From JADJXM01 sp937967285 (GTDB lineage: Bacteria > Acidobacteriota > Blastocatellia > RBC074): a DNA stretch of 64,000 nucleotides. Of the stretch, positions 33,868 to 47,900 are shown piece after piece. Each line of letters begins with the position of its first letter. The first letter of the stretch is position 1. The position numbers and the translations under genes are program-made. A model generated the notes under the pieces. The model did not search any database and was not told where the DNA came from. It saw nothing but the letters and a program-made list of their open reading frames with translations. Where the stretch lies: positions 8,208 through 72,207 of the forward strand of contig JBFWQI010000031.1 in assembly GCA_050249535.1 (NCBI GenBank). Direction: 5' to 3'.

Positions 33868-35202
33868 TCAAGCCACCTCCAGGCTCTGATGCAGCTTGTC
33901 CATGACCACTCTGTCGAGTTGTTCGCGGACCGATTTGAGCCTGATCTTGCTGATCACATCCTCGGCGAAGCCGTAGGTCAGAAGGGCGCGCGCCCTCTCC
34001 GGATTTATCCCGCGGCTGGCGAGGTAGAAGAGTTCATCGTCCTCGAGCTGGCCGACCGTCGTGCCGTGCGAGCATTTGACGTCGTCGGCGAAGATCTCGA
34101 GTTGCGGCTTGGTGTCCGCCGTCGCCGTTTCCGAGAGCAGCAGATTCTTGTTCAGCTGATGGGCATCGGTCTTGGCCGCTCCCTCCCGGACGAAGATCTT
34201 GCCGTTGAAGATCGCACGCGACTTGCCGTCGAGGATCCCTTTGTAGAGCTGATGACTGTTGCAGTACGGCTTGCGATGATCGATCGAGGTGTGGTTGTCG
34301 ATGTGCTGGCGCCCGGTCGCAACGTAGAGTCCGTCGACCGTCGTCTCGACGTGCTCGTCATCCAGCACCGCGTTGAGCGTGTGACGGACGATGCTCCCGC
34401 CCAGATGGATCGTGCAGGAAACGTAGTTGCTGTCGCGCTCCTGATGGATCTGAGTCGTCGCGACATGGAAAGCCTGCTCGCTCTCCATCTGCAGCCTGTA
34501 ATGATTGAGCACCGCGCCCTCGGCCGCATGAACCTCGGTTACGACGTTGTTGAAGTAGACCGATTCGCCTGTCGAGACATAGCTCTCGATAACAGACGCG
34601 ATCGAACCCTTTCCGGCCGAGACGAGCACCCGCGGATGGGCAGCAATCGGCTCGGCGGTCGATGAGATGAAGAGCAGATGAATCGGCCGCTCGACCACCC
34701 TGCCGGCGGGAATGTGGACGAATGCCCCGTCCCCGATCACCGCCGTGTTGAGCGCCGTGAACGTCTCCTTCTCAAATGAGGCGTAGGCGCCGAGATGGCG
34801 CCGCGCCGCTTCGCGATACTCATCCGGAATCTCGCCCAGGCTCGTCACGCAGATCCCCTCGGGCAGTTCGCTCAGATCCGACAACCCGCGGGCGAACAGA
34901 CCGTTGACGAAGACCAGCCTCTGTCCCGCAGCCTCCGAAAAGACGAAACGATCGAGGTCGGCATGCCGGACCGCGCCCGCCTCGAGATCGAAGATCTGCC
35001 GGAACGGCACTTTCAGGATCGGCGCGACGCTCGTGTACTTCCATTCCTCATCCCGCGTCGTCGGAAATTCCAGGGCCTCGAAACGCGCCCCCGCCTTGCC
35101 CCTCAGCTCCGCCAGCCAGTCCGGATCGCGCCCCTCCCTCGTCCTCTCGAAGAGCTTGTATGCCGAAAAATAGTTTTCCTTCTCTGTCGCTGCCTGTTGC
35201 AT
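33868..35202 (-). CDS. sufD: SufD, subunit of the SufBCD Fe-S scaffold
   Basis: 444 residues, with the SUF beta-helix core (HVATTQIHQERDSNYVSCTIHLGGSIVRHTLNAVL) and the C-terminal signature CSHGTTVGQLEDDELFYLASRGI. It binds SufB and the ATPase SufC. The N-terminal part (DPDWLAELRGKAGARFEALEFPTTRDEEWKYT) is typical of SufD. A long heptamer repeat hairpin separates it from sufC, and no clear Shine-Dalgarno sequence precedes its ATG. Confidence 0.95.
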   Translation of the reverse strand: MQQAATEKENYFSAYKLFERTREGRDPDWLAELRGKAGARFEALEFPTTRDEEWKYTSVAPILKVPFRQIFDLEAGAVRHADLDRFVFSEAAGQRLVFVNGLFARGLSDLSELPEGICVTSLGEIPDEYREAARRHLGAYASFEKETFTALNTAVIGDGAFVHIPAGRVVERPIHLLFISSTAEPIAAHPRVLVSAGKGSIASVIESYVSTGESVYFNNVVTEVHAAEGAVLNHYRLQMESEQAFHVATTQIHQERDSNYVSCTIHLGGSIVRHTLNAVLDDEHVETTVDGLYVATGRQHIDNHTSIDHRKPYCNSHQLYKGILDGKSRAIFNGKIFVREGAAKTDAHQLNKNLLLSETATADTKPQLEIFADDVKCSHGTTVGQLEDDELFYLASRGINPERARALLTYGFAEDVISKIRLKSVREQLDRVVMDKLHQSLEVA

Positions 35203-35230
35203 AGTTTTATCGGAATGTTCGTAATCGGGA

Positions 35231-36142
<912 letters not shown>

Positions 36143-36159
36143 TTACGCCTCCTCAAATA

Positions 36160-36597
36160 TCAGTCAGTCACTTCGACGATCGCTTCGATCTCGACCGGAA
36201 TATTCATCGGCAGCGAGCCCATGCCGACGGCCGAACGCGCGTGGCGCCCCTTCTCGCCGAAGACCTCGACGAAAAGGTCCGAACACCCGTTGATGACGAA
36301 CGGATGCTCGCCGAACTCGGGTATGGCATTGACCATTCCGAGCACCTTGACCACACGGCTGACGCGCCTCAGCGTCCCGAGTTCCTGCTTGATCACCGCC
36401 AGCAGGATAAGACCCGTCTCGCGCGCGAATTCATATGCCTGTTCTTTCGTGAACTCCTGCCCCACCTTGCCCGAAACCAGCACGCCTTTTCCGGCCAGAT
36501 AGAGATGGTTCCCGGTCCGTACGGCGTGGACGTAATTTCCGGCTGGTTCAGGAACCGGAGGCAGCGTAGCCTCGATCTCCGCGAGTTTGTCAGACAT
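36160..36597 (-). CDS. RidA-family (YjgF) enamine/imine deaminase inside the suf operon
   Basis: 145 residues, the YjgF/YER057c/UK114 fold: GNHLYLAGKGVLVSGKVG, ARETGLILLAVIKQELGTL, VVKVLGMVNAIPEF, and the end GRHARSAVGMGSLPMNIPVEIEAIVEV with the substrate-binding Arg in HARSAVG. RidA enzymes hydrolyse reactive 2-aminoacrylate and related imines made by PLP enzymes. GGAGGGAGAAG precedes the ATG. It lies 26 bp after sufB and 17 bp before sufC, so it is a true operon member. The sequence belongs to a Rid subgroup somewhat unlike E. coli RidA, so the exact substrate is open. Confidence 0.85.
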   Translation of the reverse strand: MSDKLAEIEATLPPVPEPAGNYVHAVRTGNHLYLAGKGVLVSGKVGQEFTKEQAYEFARETGLILLAVIKQELGTLRRVSRVVKVLGMVNAIPEFGEHPFVINGCSDLFVEVFGEKGRHARSAVGMGSLPMNIPVEIEAIVEVTD

Positions 36598-36623
36598 CTC
36601 TTCTCCCTCCTTCAGGAGTTTTG

Positions 36624-38057
<1,434 letters not shown>

Positions 38058-38107
38058 CTCTCGTTCCTCTTTATTCTCGTTCGTTCTGCCACATCACCTT
38101 AATTTTC

Positions 38108-38131
38108 AAAGTTGACAAAACTGTCAGGTAT
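38108..38131 (-). promoter_or_regulatory. IscR type-1-like operator upstream of sufB
   Basis: On the minus strand the site reads ATACCTGAC, then AGTTTT, then GTCAACTTT. This resembles the IscR type-1 consensus (ATASYYGAC-N7-GTCRRSTAT) with a centre one nucleotide shorter; the core TGACA/TGTCA is a perfect inverted repeat (38113-38117/38122-38126). It lies between the rrf2 regulator gene and sufB, where repression of the suf genes would be expected. Confidence 0.55.
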
Positions 38132-38176
38132 GTGTGTAAAAATTTTTTGCCTTTGAATCCGCGCAACCGCCATGTC

Positions 38177-38671
<495 letters not shown>

Positions 38672-38724
38672 TGCTGTCCTTCTATATTATTGTCCGCTTC
38701 TGAAACCTTCCCGAAAGAAACCTT

Positions 38725-38753
38725 ACTATATCATCAGGTTTTAATCCTGACAA
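38725..38753 (-). promoter_or_regulatory. Promoter of the rrf2 gene with an embedded inverted-repeat operator
   Basis: Minus strand: TTGTCA (-35, at 38748-38753), a 17-nt spacer, TATAGT (-10, at 38725-38730). The palindrome TCAGG-N7-CCTGA (38734-38750) lies between the two boxes and touches the -35, as expected for autorepression. Confidence 0.7.
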
Positions 38754-38997
<244 letters not shown>

Positions 38998-39462
38998 TCA
39001 AGCGGGAGTTTCGCGGAAGACGACGGGATCCTGGCAGCATTCGCAGGGGCCGGGTTTGAAGGTGGTGATCATGCAGACATCGCAGAAATAGTAGAGGTCG
39101 TGCAGTTTACCATCGACCCAGGACTGGAGGTTGACGACTTCGATGAAGTCGGACCCGGGGAAGGCGCGGGCGGTGACCTGCAGATCGCGGGTCCGGAAGC
39201 GCTCGTCCATCCAGACGGCGGCGGCGGAATCCGTCGGGAGGAGGGGATGAATTTTGCCATCGGAGGTTTTTATGGACCAGACGTGATGGCGGTTGGAGCA
39301 GTCGGGCATGACCTGCCAGGACTTGTCCAGTTCCTCTGTCAGGCAGACGACGCGACCACGAATCGAGAGGTTCCTGGCTTCGCCCTGAGCGGCTGCAGGC
39401 AGCGCTGCGGCGCCGAGCGTCAGGACGGATCCTCTGATGAACTTTCTCCTACCGTTTTCCAT
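38998..39462 (-). CDS. Tat-type exported small protein with a Cys-rich C-terminus, function unknown
   Basis: 154 residues from ATG 39462, preceded by GGAGGT at 6-7 nt. The N-terminus GRRKFIRGSVLTLGAAALPAAAQG looks like a twin-arginine signal. The mature protein has an OB-like beta-rich look (NLSIRGRVVCLTEELDK, LQVTARAFPGSDFIEVVNLQSW) and ends with YYFCDVCMITTFKPGPCECCQD, a CxxC-N9-CxCC arrangement that could bind a metal or form disulfides. I do not recognise a named family. It is divergent from mpl. Confidence 0.7.
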   Translation of the reverse strand: MENGRRKFIRGSVLTLGAAALPAAAQGEARNLSIRGRVVCLTEELDKSWQVMPDCSNRHHVWSIKTSDGKIHPLLPTDSAAAVWMDERFRTRDLQVTARAFPGSDFIEVVNLQSWVDGKLHDLYYFCDVCMITTFKPGPCECCQDPVVFRETPA

Positions 39463-39538
39463 GAGCGTACCTCCGCTGATAAAGTACCGAATCCGCAATT
39501 CGATTTCAAACAGCTATCGTAATTGAGACGATGACGGA

Positions 39539-39544
39539 TATAAT
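39539..39544 (+). promoter_or_regulatory. Consensus -10 box upstream of mpl
   Basis: A perfect TATAAT with a predicted start near 39551, about 50 nt before the mpl ATG. No good -35 is seen at 16-18 nt spacing, so an activator or extended contacts may be needed. Confidence 0.4.
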
Positions 39545-39603
39545 CGGATGGTTCAAAGCACCGGTCGCCCGGGCGGCCGAAAAATAGTCCTGACACGGAA
39601 ATA

Positions 39604-41026
<1,423 letters not shown>

Positions 41027-41037
<11 letters not shown>

Positions 41038-41049
41038 CGACCGGGTACC
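41027..41049. repeat. GAGCGATAGCGACCGGG dispersed repeat at the mpl stop codon
   Basis: GCGAGCGATAGCGACCGGG then TACC. Two further copies lie at 62018-62043 (overlapping the dnaG stop) and 62049-62067. The TAG in GATAGCGA is the stop codon in both genes, giving both proteins the ending RER. Confidence 0.8.
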
Positions 41050-41104
41050 AGTCGATGCACCGGGACAGCACCGTCACCGACCAGCCATTTGAATGGGAGT
41101 CATC

Positions 41105-41539
41105 GTGTTCAAAACAACTTCAATTGTTATTATTTTCATCCTTTGCCTGGCTTTGCCGACAATGTCGAGCGGAGCTTACGCCGCACAGGACACCCCCTTC
41201 GTCGTCGAGTATTACTACAAGGCCAAATGGGGATATGCCGATGAATTTCTGTCCCTGTTCAAAAAGAACCATCTGCCGGTGCTGCAGAAACAGGTCGAAT
41301 CCGGGCGCATCCTGAGCATCAGGATCGAGAAACCTCGTTACCACGCGACCGAGGACGCGAGATGGGATTTTCGCGTCACGCTCACCTTCAAGAGCGCCGC
41401 CGTTTATTCTGCTCCGAGCGGAGAGGACGCCATCATCAGGCAGCTCTATCCCGATCAGCAGACCTTCAAACGTGAGGAGCAGCGGCGGTTCGAGATTCTG
41501 CTGGCACACTGGGATGTTCCCGTGCTCGCCGTCGAGTGA
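41105..41539 (+). CDS. Small secreted protein of unknown function
   Basis: 144 residues from GTG 41105, which lies 5 nt after GGGAG (41095-41099); ATG 41093 overlaps that motif. Signal peptide FKTTSIVIIFILCLALPTMSSGAYA, mature start near AQDTPF. The mature domain (VVEYYYKAKWGYADEFLSLFKKNHLPVLQKQVESGRIL) resembles small ferredoxin-like dimeric alpha/beta-barrel domains, but no family is certain. Confidence 0.7.
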   Translation: MFKTTSIVIIFILCLALPTMSSGAYAAQDTPFVVEYYYKAKWGYADEFLSLFKKNHLPVLQKQVESGRILSIRIEKPRYHATEDARWDFRVTLTFKSAAVYSAPSGEDAIIRQLYPDQQTFKREEQRRFEILLAHWDVPVLAVE

Positions 41540-41540
41540 T

Positions 41541-41558
41541 TCCCGCTGCGGGATTTTC
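41541..41558 (+). terminator. Short hairpin plus T-run after the small secreted protein
   Basis: ATTCCCG-CTG-CGGGATTTT: a short stem of 5-6 bp followed by four T, directly after the stop codon at 41539. The stem is short, so termination may be weak. Confidence 0.4.
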
Positions 41559-41982
41559 AACAGTTCCTCTTCCATCCTTCAGTCTTTACATGGCTGACAG
41601 CTTCCTCCATCCCCGGCAAGATGGTTGATCTCGTTATTGTAAAGTCTTTGTTTGCAGCTGTTTGGCTGTGACGGCGGCGCGGCGTAATCCCATCCCCGAA
41701 CCTTCCCGGGACATCCCCCGACTGGTATGACTTTTGCGTGATGAATTATGAATTGGGTGGAATTGCTGTTTCATCCCGATTCTGAATTCATCGGCACATT
41801 CGATATTTGACATCTGATTTTTTTGATGATCTCACGGGCTCATGATGGTTCTGAATGTATTGCTGTTGGATTCATGGAGCGGGAGACGGAATGAGACCGC
41901 GGATCGTCGATGCAGCCGGCAGAATATTGCATTTGCTCTCCTCACCAGTCCAAAACCATTCTGACCGGTCGGAGGTCTGGCC
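41559..41982 (+). other. Intergenic leader of the giant Ig-repeat gene, with a sigma54-like site
   Basis: About 420 bases without a credible gene. TGGTATGACTTTTGC (41723-41737) matches the sigma54 -24/-12 pattern TGGCAYR-N4-TTGC with the GG and GC doublets exactly 10 nt apart. It would start transcription about 235 nt upstream of the gene at 41983. No other element was recognised. Confidence 0.4.
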
Positions 41983-44900
41983 ATGTACCTCACAGTCAAT
42001 ACCGGATACCGTTTAAAGGTTCTCGTTGCGATACTCACAATAACAGTCTTCACCGTTTACGTTCCGGGGAGGGATCTTCTCAGGACGCTTTCCAGTCGCG
42101 CTATATCCGTGCCGGGACATACTGGAGCGAAATCGTCTCAAAACAGGCAAGGGATTGTCGCCGAACGGCTGAGGACGGCTGCCGGTCTGGTCTTCGGAAG
42201 CGCGAATGGGATGTTCTTTTTCCAGGGATCGGGGATAGCCCAGACAGGAGATTTCGGAGGATTCGACATCGATGGAGATCTGATGGCGAATACGCCGACA
42301 GCCGATGTCTCCGACTGGGTGCCCGGACCGGGCGGGTCCGGGGAAGGGATGCTTGACGGGACCGGGACGCCATACAATCCGGCCGTGACAAAGCGCGTCA
42401 TCGATCTGTTCGATTCCGACCTGGATAATGTCTTCAAACCCGGTGTCAAACACGACGATAATCCGAATACCTGGACCTGGGTTCAGCAGAAATCCACCGC
42501 CAAGGACGATATCAACAATGCTCTTATGCACATCTCGACCGACAGCAGCGGCGATCTGTGGTTCGTCGTCGGGGGAGATCGTTTATCGACGACGGGAGAC
42601 AGTTATATCGATATCGAGCTCTGGCAGAATCCGGTCACCGCAAATGCCGATGGGACATTTACCGCATCCGGCCCGCATGGCGGACGGACGCTGGGCGACA
42701 TAGAGATTACGGTCCATTACCAGCAGGGAGGCGGCACGGCCGAATATTTCATCGAGCGATGGGTTTCGGTCGGGGCCGGATACGGCTGGGTTACCCTCAC
42801 ATCTCCGGCCAATGCAGGATACATTGCCGGCAATGAGGCGGGGCCTGTTTCTGTCCCGTTCGGCGCATTCGGCTCGACGACATACGCGACCAATGCCTTC
42901 ATCGAAGCGGCGATCAATATTTCCGCTGTGATCGAAAATATCGATCCGTGCCTGGGAATCAGTTCCGTGCTGATTATGACCAAGGCTTCCCAATCCGAGA
43001 GCGCGACTCTCAAGGATTTCGCCGGTCCCGTCCCCTTCAGTTTCGGGACGAAGACCACAGCGACGGATCTGGCGGCAAAGACTGTCTGTCAGGGCGCTTC
43101 GGCCACTTTTTCGACTACGGCTTCAGGGCTGCCTCCGCTGACCTATCAATGGAAACTCGACGGGAGCGTGATACCCGGGACTGCCAACAGCCTGACTATC
43201 GATACGACAGGTGTGAGCGTGGGGCCGCACACGGTCGAGGTGATCGTGACGGGAACCTGCGGGGTCGTCACCAGGTCCGCCACTCTCACCGTGCAGGGGC
43301 CTCCGGCAGCCACCGATCTTGTATCCCAGGAGGTCTGTCAGGGGATCACCGCTCAATTCTCGACGACACCTTCCGGTGTCGGCCCGTTCACTTACTCATG
43401 GAAACTTGACGGATCGGCCATTCCCGGAGAGATCTCCAGCAGCATTTCGATCAGCACACTGCCTCTTGCCATCGGCGCGCACAATGTCGAGGTGACAGTC
43501 ACTGGAGCCTGCGGTCAGGTCGTCAAGTCCGCGACTTTAACGGTCCTGCCGGTTACCGCAGCGACCGATTTGTCTCCGGCGACGGTCTGCCAGGGCGCGA
43601 CGGCCAACCTCGCGACGACGGCCTCCGGGACCGGGCCTTTTACCTACGCCTGGAAACTGGATGGTGCGCCGATCGGTGGAACGGCCAACAGCAACGCGAT
43701 CGACACAACCAGCCTGAGCATCGGAACTCACACGGTCGAGGTGGTTGTGACCGGAACCTGCGGCGCGGTGACGAAGAGCACGACGCTGAACGTGCAGGCC
43801 AACACGACGGTGGCGGACCTGACACCGGCGACGGTCTGCCAGGGAGCGACCGCGAACTTCACGGCCGTAGCCGGAGGGACTGGTCCGTTCAGCTACGTCT
43901 GGAAGGTCGATGACGTTATCGTTCCGGGCGGAGAGATGGCCATGATTTCGACCGGCGCTCTGAGCATCGGACCTCACACGGTGACGGTGGAGGTGACCGG
44001 AACCTGCGGCGCGGCGATGAAGAGCACGACTTTGACCGTCCAGGCCAATACGACATTGGCGGACCTGACACCTGCGACGGTCTGCCAGGGAGCGACTGCG
44101 AACTTCACGGCGGTGCCCTCGGGGACTGGTCCGTTCAGCTACGTCTGGAAGGTGGATGATGTGATTGTTCCGGGCGGAGAGATGGCCATGATTTCGACCG
44201 GCGCCCTGAGCATCGGGCCTCACACGGTGACGGTCGAGGTGACCGGAACCTGCGGTTCTGCGATGAAGAGCACGACTTTGACCGTCCAGGCCAATACGAC
44301 GGTTGCGGATTTGACGCCGCAAACGGTCTGTCAGGGAGCGACCGCGAACTTCACGGCCGCGGCCGGAGGGACGGGACCGTTCAGCTATGTCTGGAAGGTC
44401 GACGACGTGATCGTGCCGGGCGGTGAGATGGCCATGATTTCGACCGGATCTCTGAGCATCGGACCTCACACGGTGACGGTCGAAGTGACAGGAACGTGCG
44501 GCGCGGCGATGAAGAGCACGACGCTGAACGTCCAGGCCAATACGACATTGGCGGACCTCTCGCCGGCGACAGTCTGTCAGGGAGCGACCGCGAACTTCAC
44601 GGCCGTAGCCGGAGGGACTGGTCCGTTCAGCTACGTCTGGAAGGTCGATGATGCGATCGTGCCGGGCGGAGAGATGGCCATGATTTCGACCGGCGCTCTG
44701 AGCATCGGACCTCACACGGTGACGGTCGAGGTGACCGGAACCTGCGGCTCGGCGATGAAGAGCACGACTCTTACCGTCCAGGCCAACACGACGGTGGCGG
44801 ACCTCTCGCCTCAAACGGTCTGTCAGGGAGCGACCGCGAACTTCACGGCGGTGCCCTCGGGGACGGGACCGTTCAGCTACGTTTGGAAGGTCGACGACGT

Positions 44901-47900
44901 TATCGTTCCGGGCGGTGAGATGGCCATGATTTCGACCGGCGCTCTGAGCATCGGACCTCACACGGTGACGGTCGAGGTGACCGGAGCGTGCGGCGCGGCG
45001 ATGAAGAGCACGACTCTGACCGTCCAGGCCAACACGACGGTGGCGGACCTCTCGCCTCAAACGCTCTGCCAGGGAGCGACCGCGAACTTCACGGCCGTAG
45101 CAGGAGGGACGGGACCGTTCAGCTACGTCTGGAAGGTCGATGACGTTATCGTTCCGGGCGGAGAGATGGCAACGATCCCGACCGGCGCTCTGAGCATCGG
45201 GCCTCACACGGTGACGGTCGAAGTGACCGGAACCTGCGGCTCGGCCATGAAGAGCACGACTCTTACCGTTCAGGCCAATACGACGGTGGCGGACCTGACA
45301 CCGGCGACGGTCTGCCAGGGAGCGACCGCGAACTTCACGGCCTCGGCCGGAGGAACGGGACCGTTCAGCTACGTCTGGAAGGTCGATGACGTGATCGTTC
45401 CGGGCGGAGAGATGGCCATGATTTCGACCGGCGCTCTGAGCATCGGGCCTCACACGGTGACGGTCGAGGTGACCGGAACCTGCGGCTCGGCGATGAAGAG
45501 CACGACGCTGAACGTGCAGGCCAATACGACGGTGGCGGACCTCTCGCCTGCAACGGTCTGCCAGGGAGCGACCGCGAACTTCACGGCCGTAGCCGGAGGA
45601 ACGGGACCGTTCAGCTACGTCTGGAAGGTGGATGATGCGATCGTTCCGGGCGGTGAGATGGCCATGATTTCGACCGGATCTCTGAGCATCGGACCTCACA
45701 CGGTGACGGTCGAGGTGACCGGAACCTGCGGCTCGGCCATGAAGAGCACGACGCTGACCGTCCAGGCCAACACGACGGTGGCGGACCTGACACCTGCAAC
45801 GGTCTGCCAGGGAGCGACCGCGAACTTCACGGCGGTGCCCTCGGGGACTGGGCCGTTCAGCTACGTCTGGAAGGTGGACGACGTGATCGTGCCGGGCGGA
45901 GAGATGGCCATGATTTCGACCGGCGCTCTGAGCATCGGGCCGCACACGGTGACGGTCGAAGTGACCGGAACCTGCGGCTCGGCGACGAAGAGCACGACTC
46001 TTACCGTTCAGGCCAACACGACGGTGGCGGACCTCTCGCCGCAAACGGTCTGCCAGGGAGCGACCGCGAACTTCACGGCGGTGCCCGGAGGGACTGGGCC
46101 GTTCAGCTACGTCTGGAAGGTGGACGACGTTATCGTGCCGGGCGGAGAGATGGCCATGATTTCGACCGGCGCTCTGAGCATCGGGCCTCACACGGTGACG
46201 GTCGAGGTGACCGGAACCTGCGGCTCGGACACGAAGAGCACGACTTTGACTGTCCAGGCCAATACGACGGTGGCTGAACTCTCGCCTCAAACGCTCTGCC
46301 AGGGAGCGACCGCGAACTTTACGGCGATGCCCGGAGGGACGGGTCCGTTCAGCTACGTCTGGAAGGTGGACGACGTGATCGTGCCGGGCGGAGAGATGGC
46401 GATGATTTCGACCGGTGCCCTGAGCATCGGGCCTCACACGGTGACGATCGAAGTGACCGGAACCTGCGGCTCGGCGATGAAGAGCACGACTCTGACCGTC
46501 CAGGCCAATACGACGGTGGCGGACCTCTCGCCTGCGACGGTCTGCCAGGGAGCGACCGCGAACTTCACGGCCGCGGCCGGAGGGACTGGTCCGTTCAGCT
46601 ACGTCTGGAAGGTCGATGATGTGATCGTGCCGGGCGGAGAGATGGCGATGATTTCGACCGGCGCCCTGAGCATCGGGCCTCACACGGTGACGGTCGAAGT
46701 GACCGGAACCTGCGGCTCGGCGACGAAGAGCACGACTCTTACCGTTCAGGCCAACACGACGGTGGCGGACCTCTCGCCGCAAACGGTCTGCCAGGGAGCG
46801 ACCGCGAACTTCACGGCGGTGCCCTCGGGGACTGGTCCGTTCAGCTACGTTTGGAAGGTGGACGACGTTATCGTTCCGGGCGGAGAGATGGCCATGATTT
46901 CGACCGGCGCTCTGAGCATCGGGCCTCACACGGTGACGGTCGAAGTGACCGGAACCTGCGGCTCGGACACGAAGAGCACGACTTTGACCGTCCAGGCCAA
47001 TACGACGGTGGCGGAACTCTCGCCTCAAACGCTCTGCCAGGGAGCGCCCGCGAACTTCACGGCGAGCGCTGATGGAACCGGTCCGTTCACCTATCAGTGG
47101 AAACTGGACGGAGCCGACATACCGGGTGAAGTGAACAGCATCGTCAACATAGCAACCGGCTCACTGAGCACCGGCGACCACTCAATCGAAGTCGTGGTCA
47201 CGGGCGCATGCGGGACGGTGACCAGGGCAACGATCCTGAAGGTCAATCCCAACCCGGTGGCAGCGGCCGGACCGGACCAGAGTCAGTGTCTCGGCGAGAC
47301 GGGGCCGAATGTCTTTAACATGGACGGCAACGCTCAAAACGGCGCGGCGCTCTGGTCGATCGAGGGGGTGACAGGATCGGCGGCGGCAGTGATCGCAACT
47401 CCAACGGATCCGAAGACCTCGGTTTCCGTCACCGGGATCGGCAGCGTCACGCTCAGGCTGACCGTCACCAGCGAGTTGCAACCCACCTGCGGCGTTGTCT
47501 TTGACGATGTCGTGCTGACGGTCAGGCCGATTCCGGATGCAACCATCTCCGGACCTCAGATGGTCTGCGATGTGGCTGCGGGCAACACCGCTTCAGTTGA
47601 ACCTGCCGGTCCGGGTGCGACATATGTCTGGTCGATCGTCAACGGTACGATCGATTCCGGACAGGGAACCAGGGCCGTCAGTTGGACCTCCGGTGCGCCC
47701 GGCGTCACGAAGCTGACGGTCGTTGTGACATCCGCGGAAGGCTGTTCGGCGACCGGATCGATTGAGATTCCAGTCGAGGACTGCCCGACCGATGTCTCGA
47801 TCGTCAAGACGGGCTCATCGCCTCTCGCGTACGAGAATACCGATTTCACGTATACCCTGACGGTCACCAACAACGGTCCGGGCGGAGCGGCGGGCGTCGT

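Noticed and set aside
43537..47028. Long minus-strand open frame (1163 codons) rich in Arg and His
   Set aside because: It is the antisense shadow of the Ig-like repeat array; the repeated composition keeps the frame open. It has low-complexity RH-rich sequence, no ribosome binding site and no family match.
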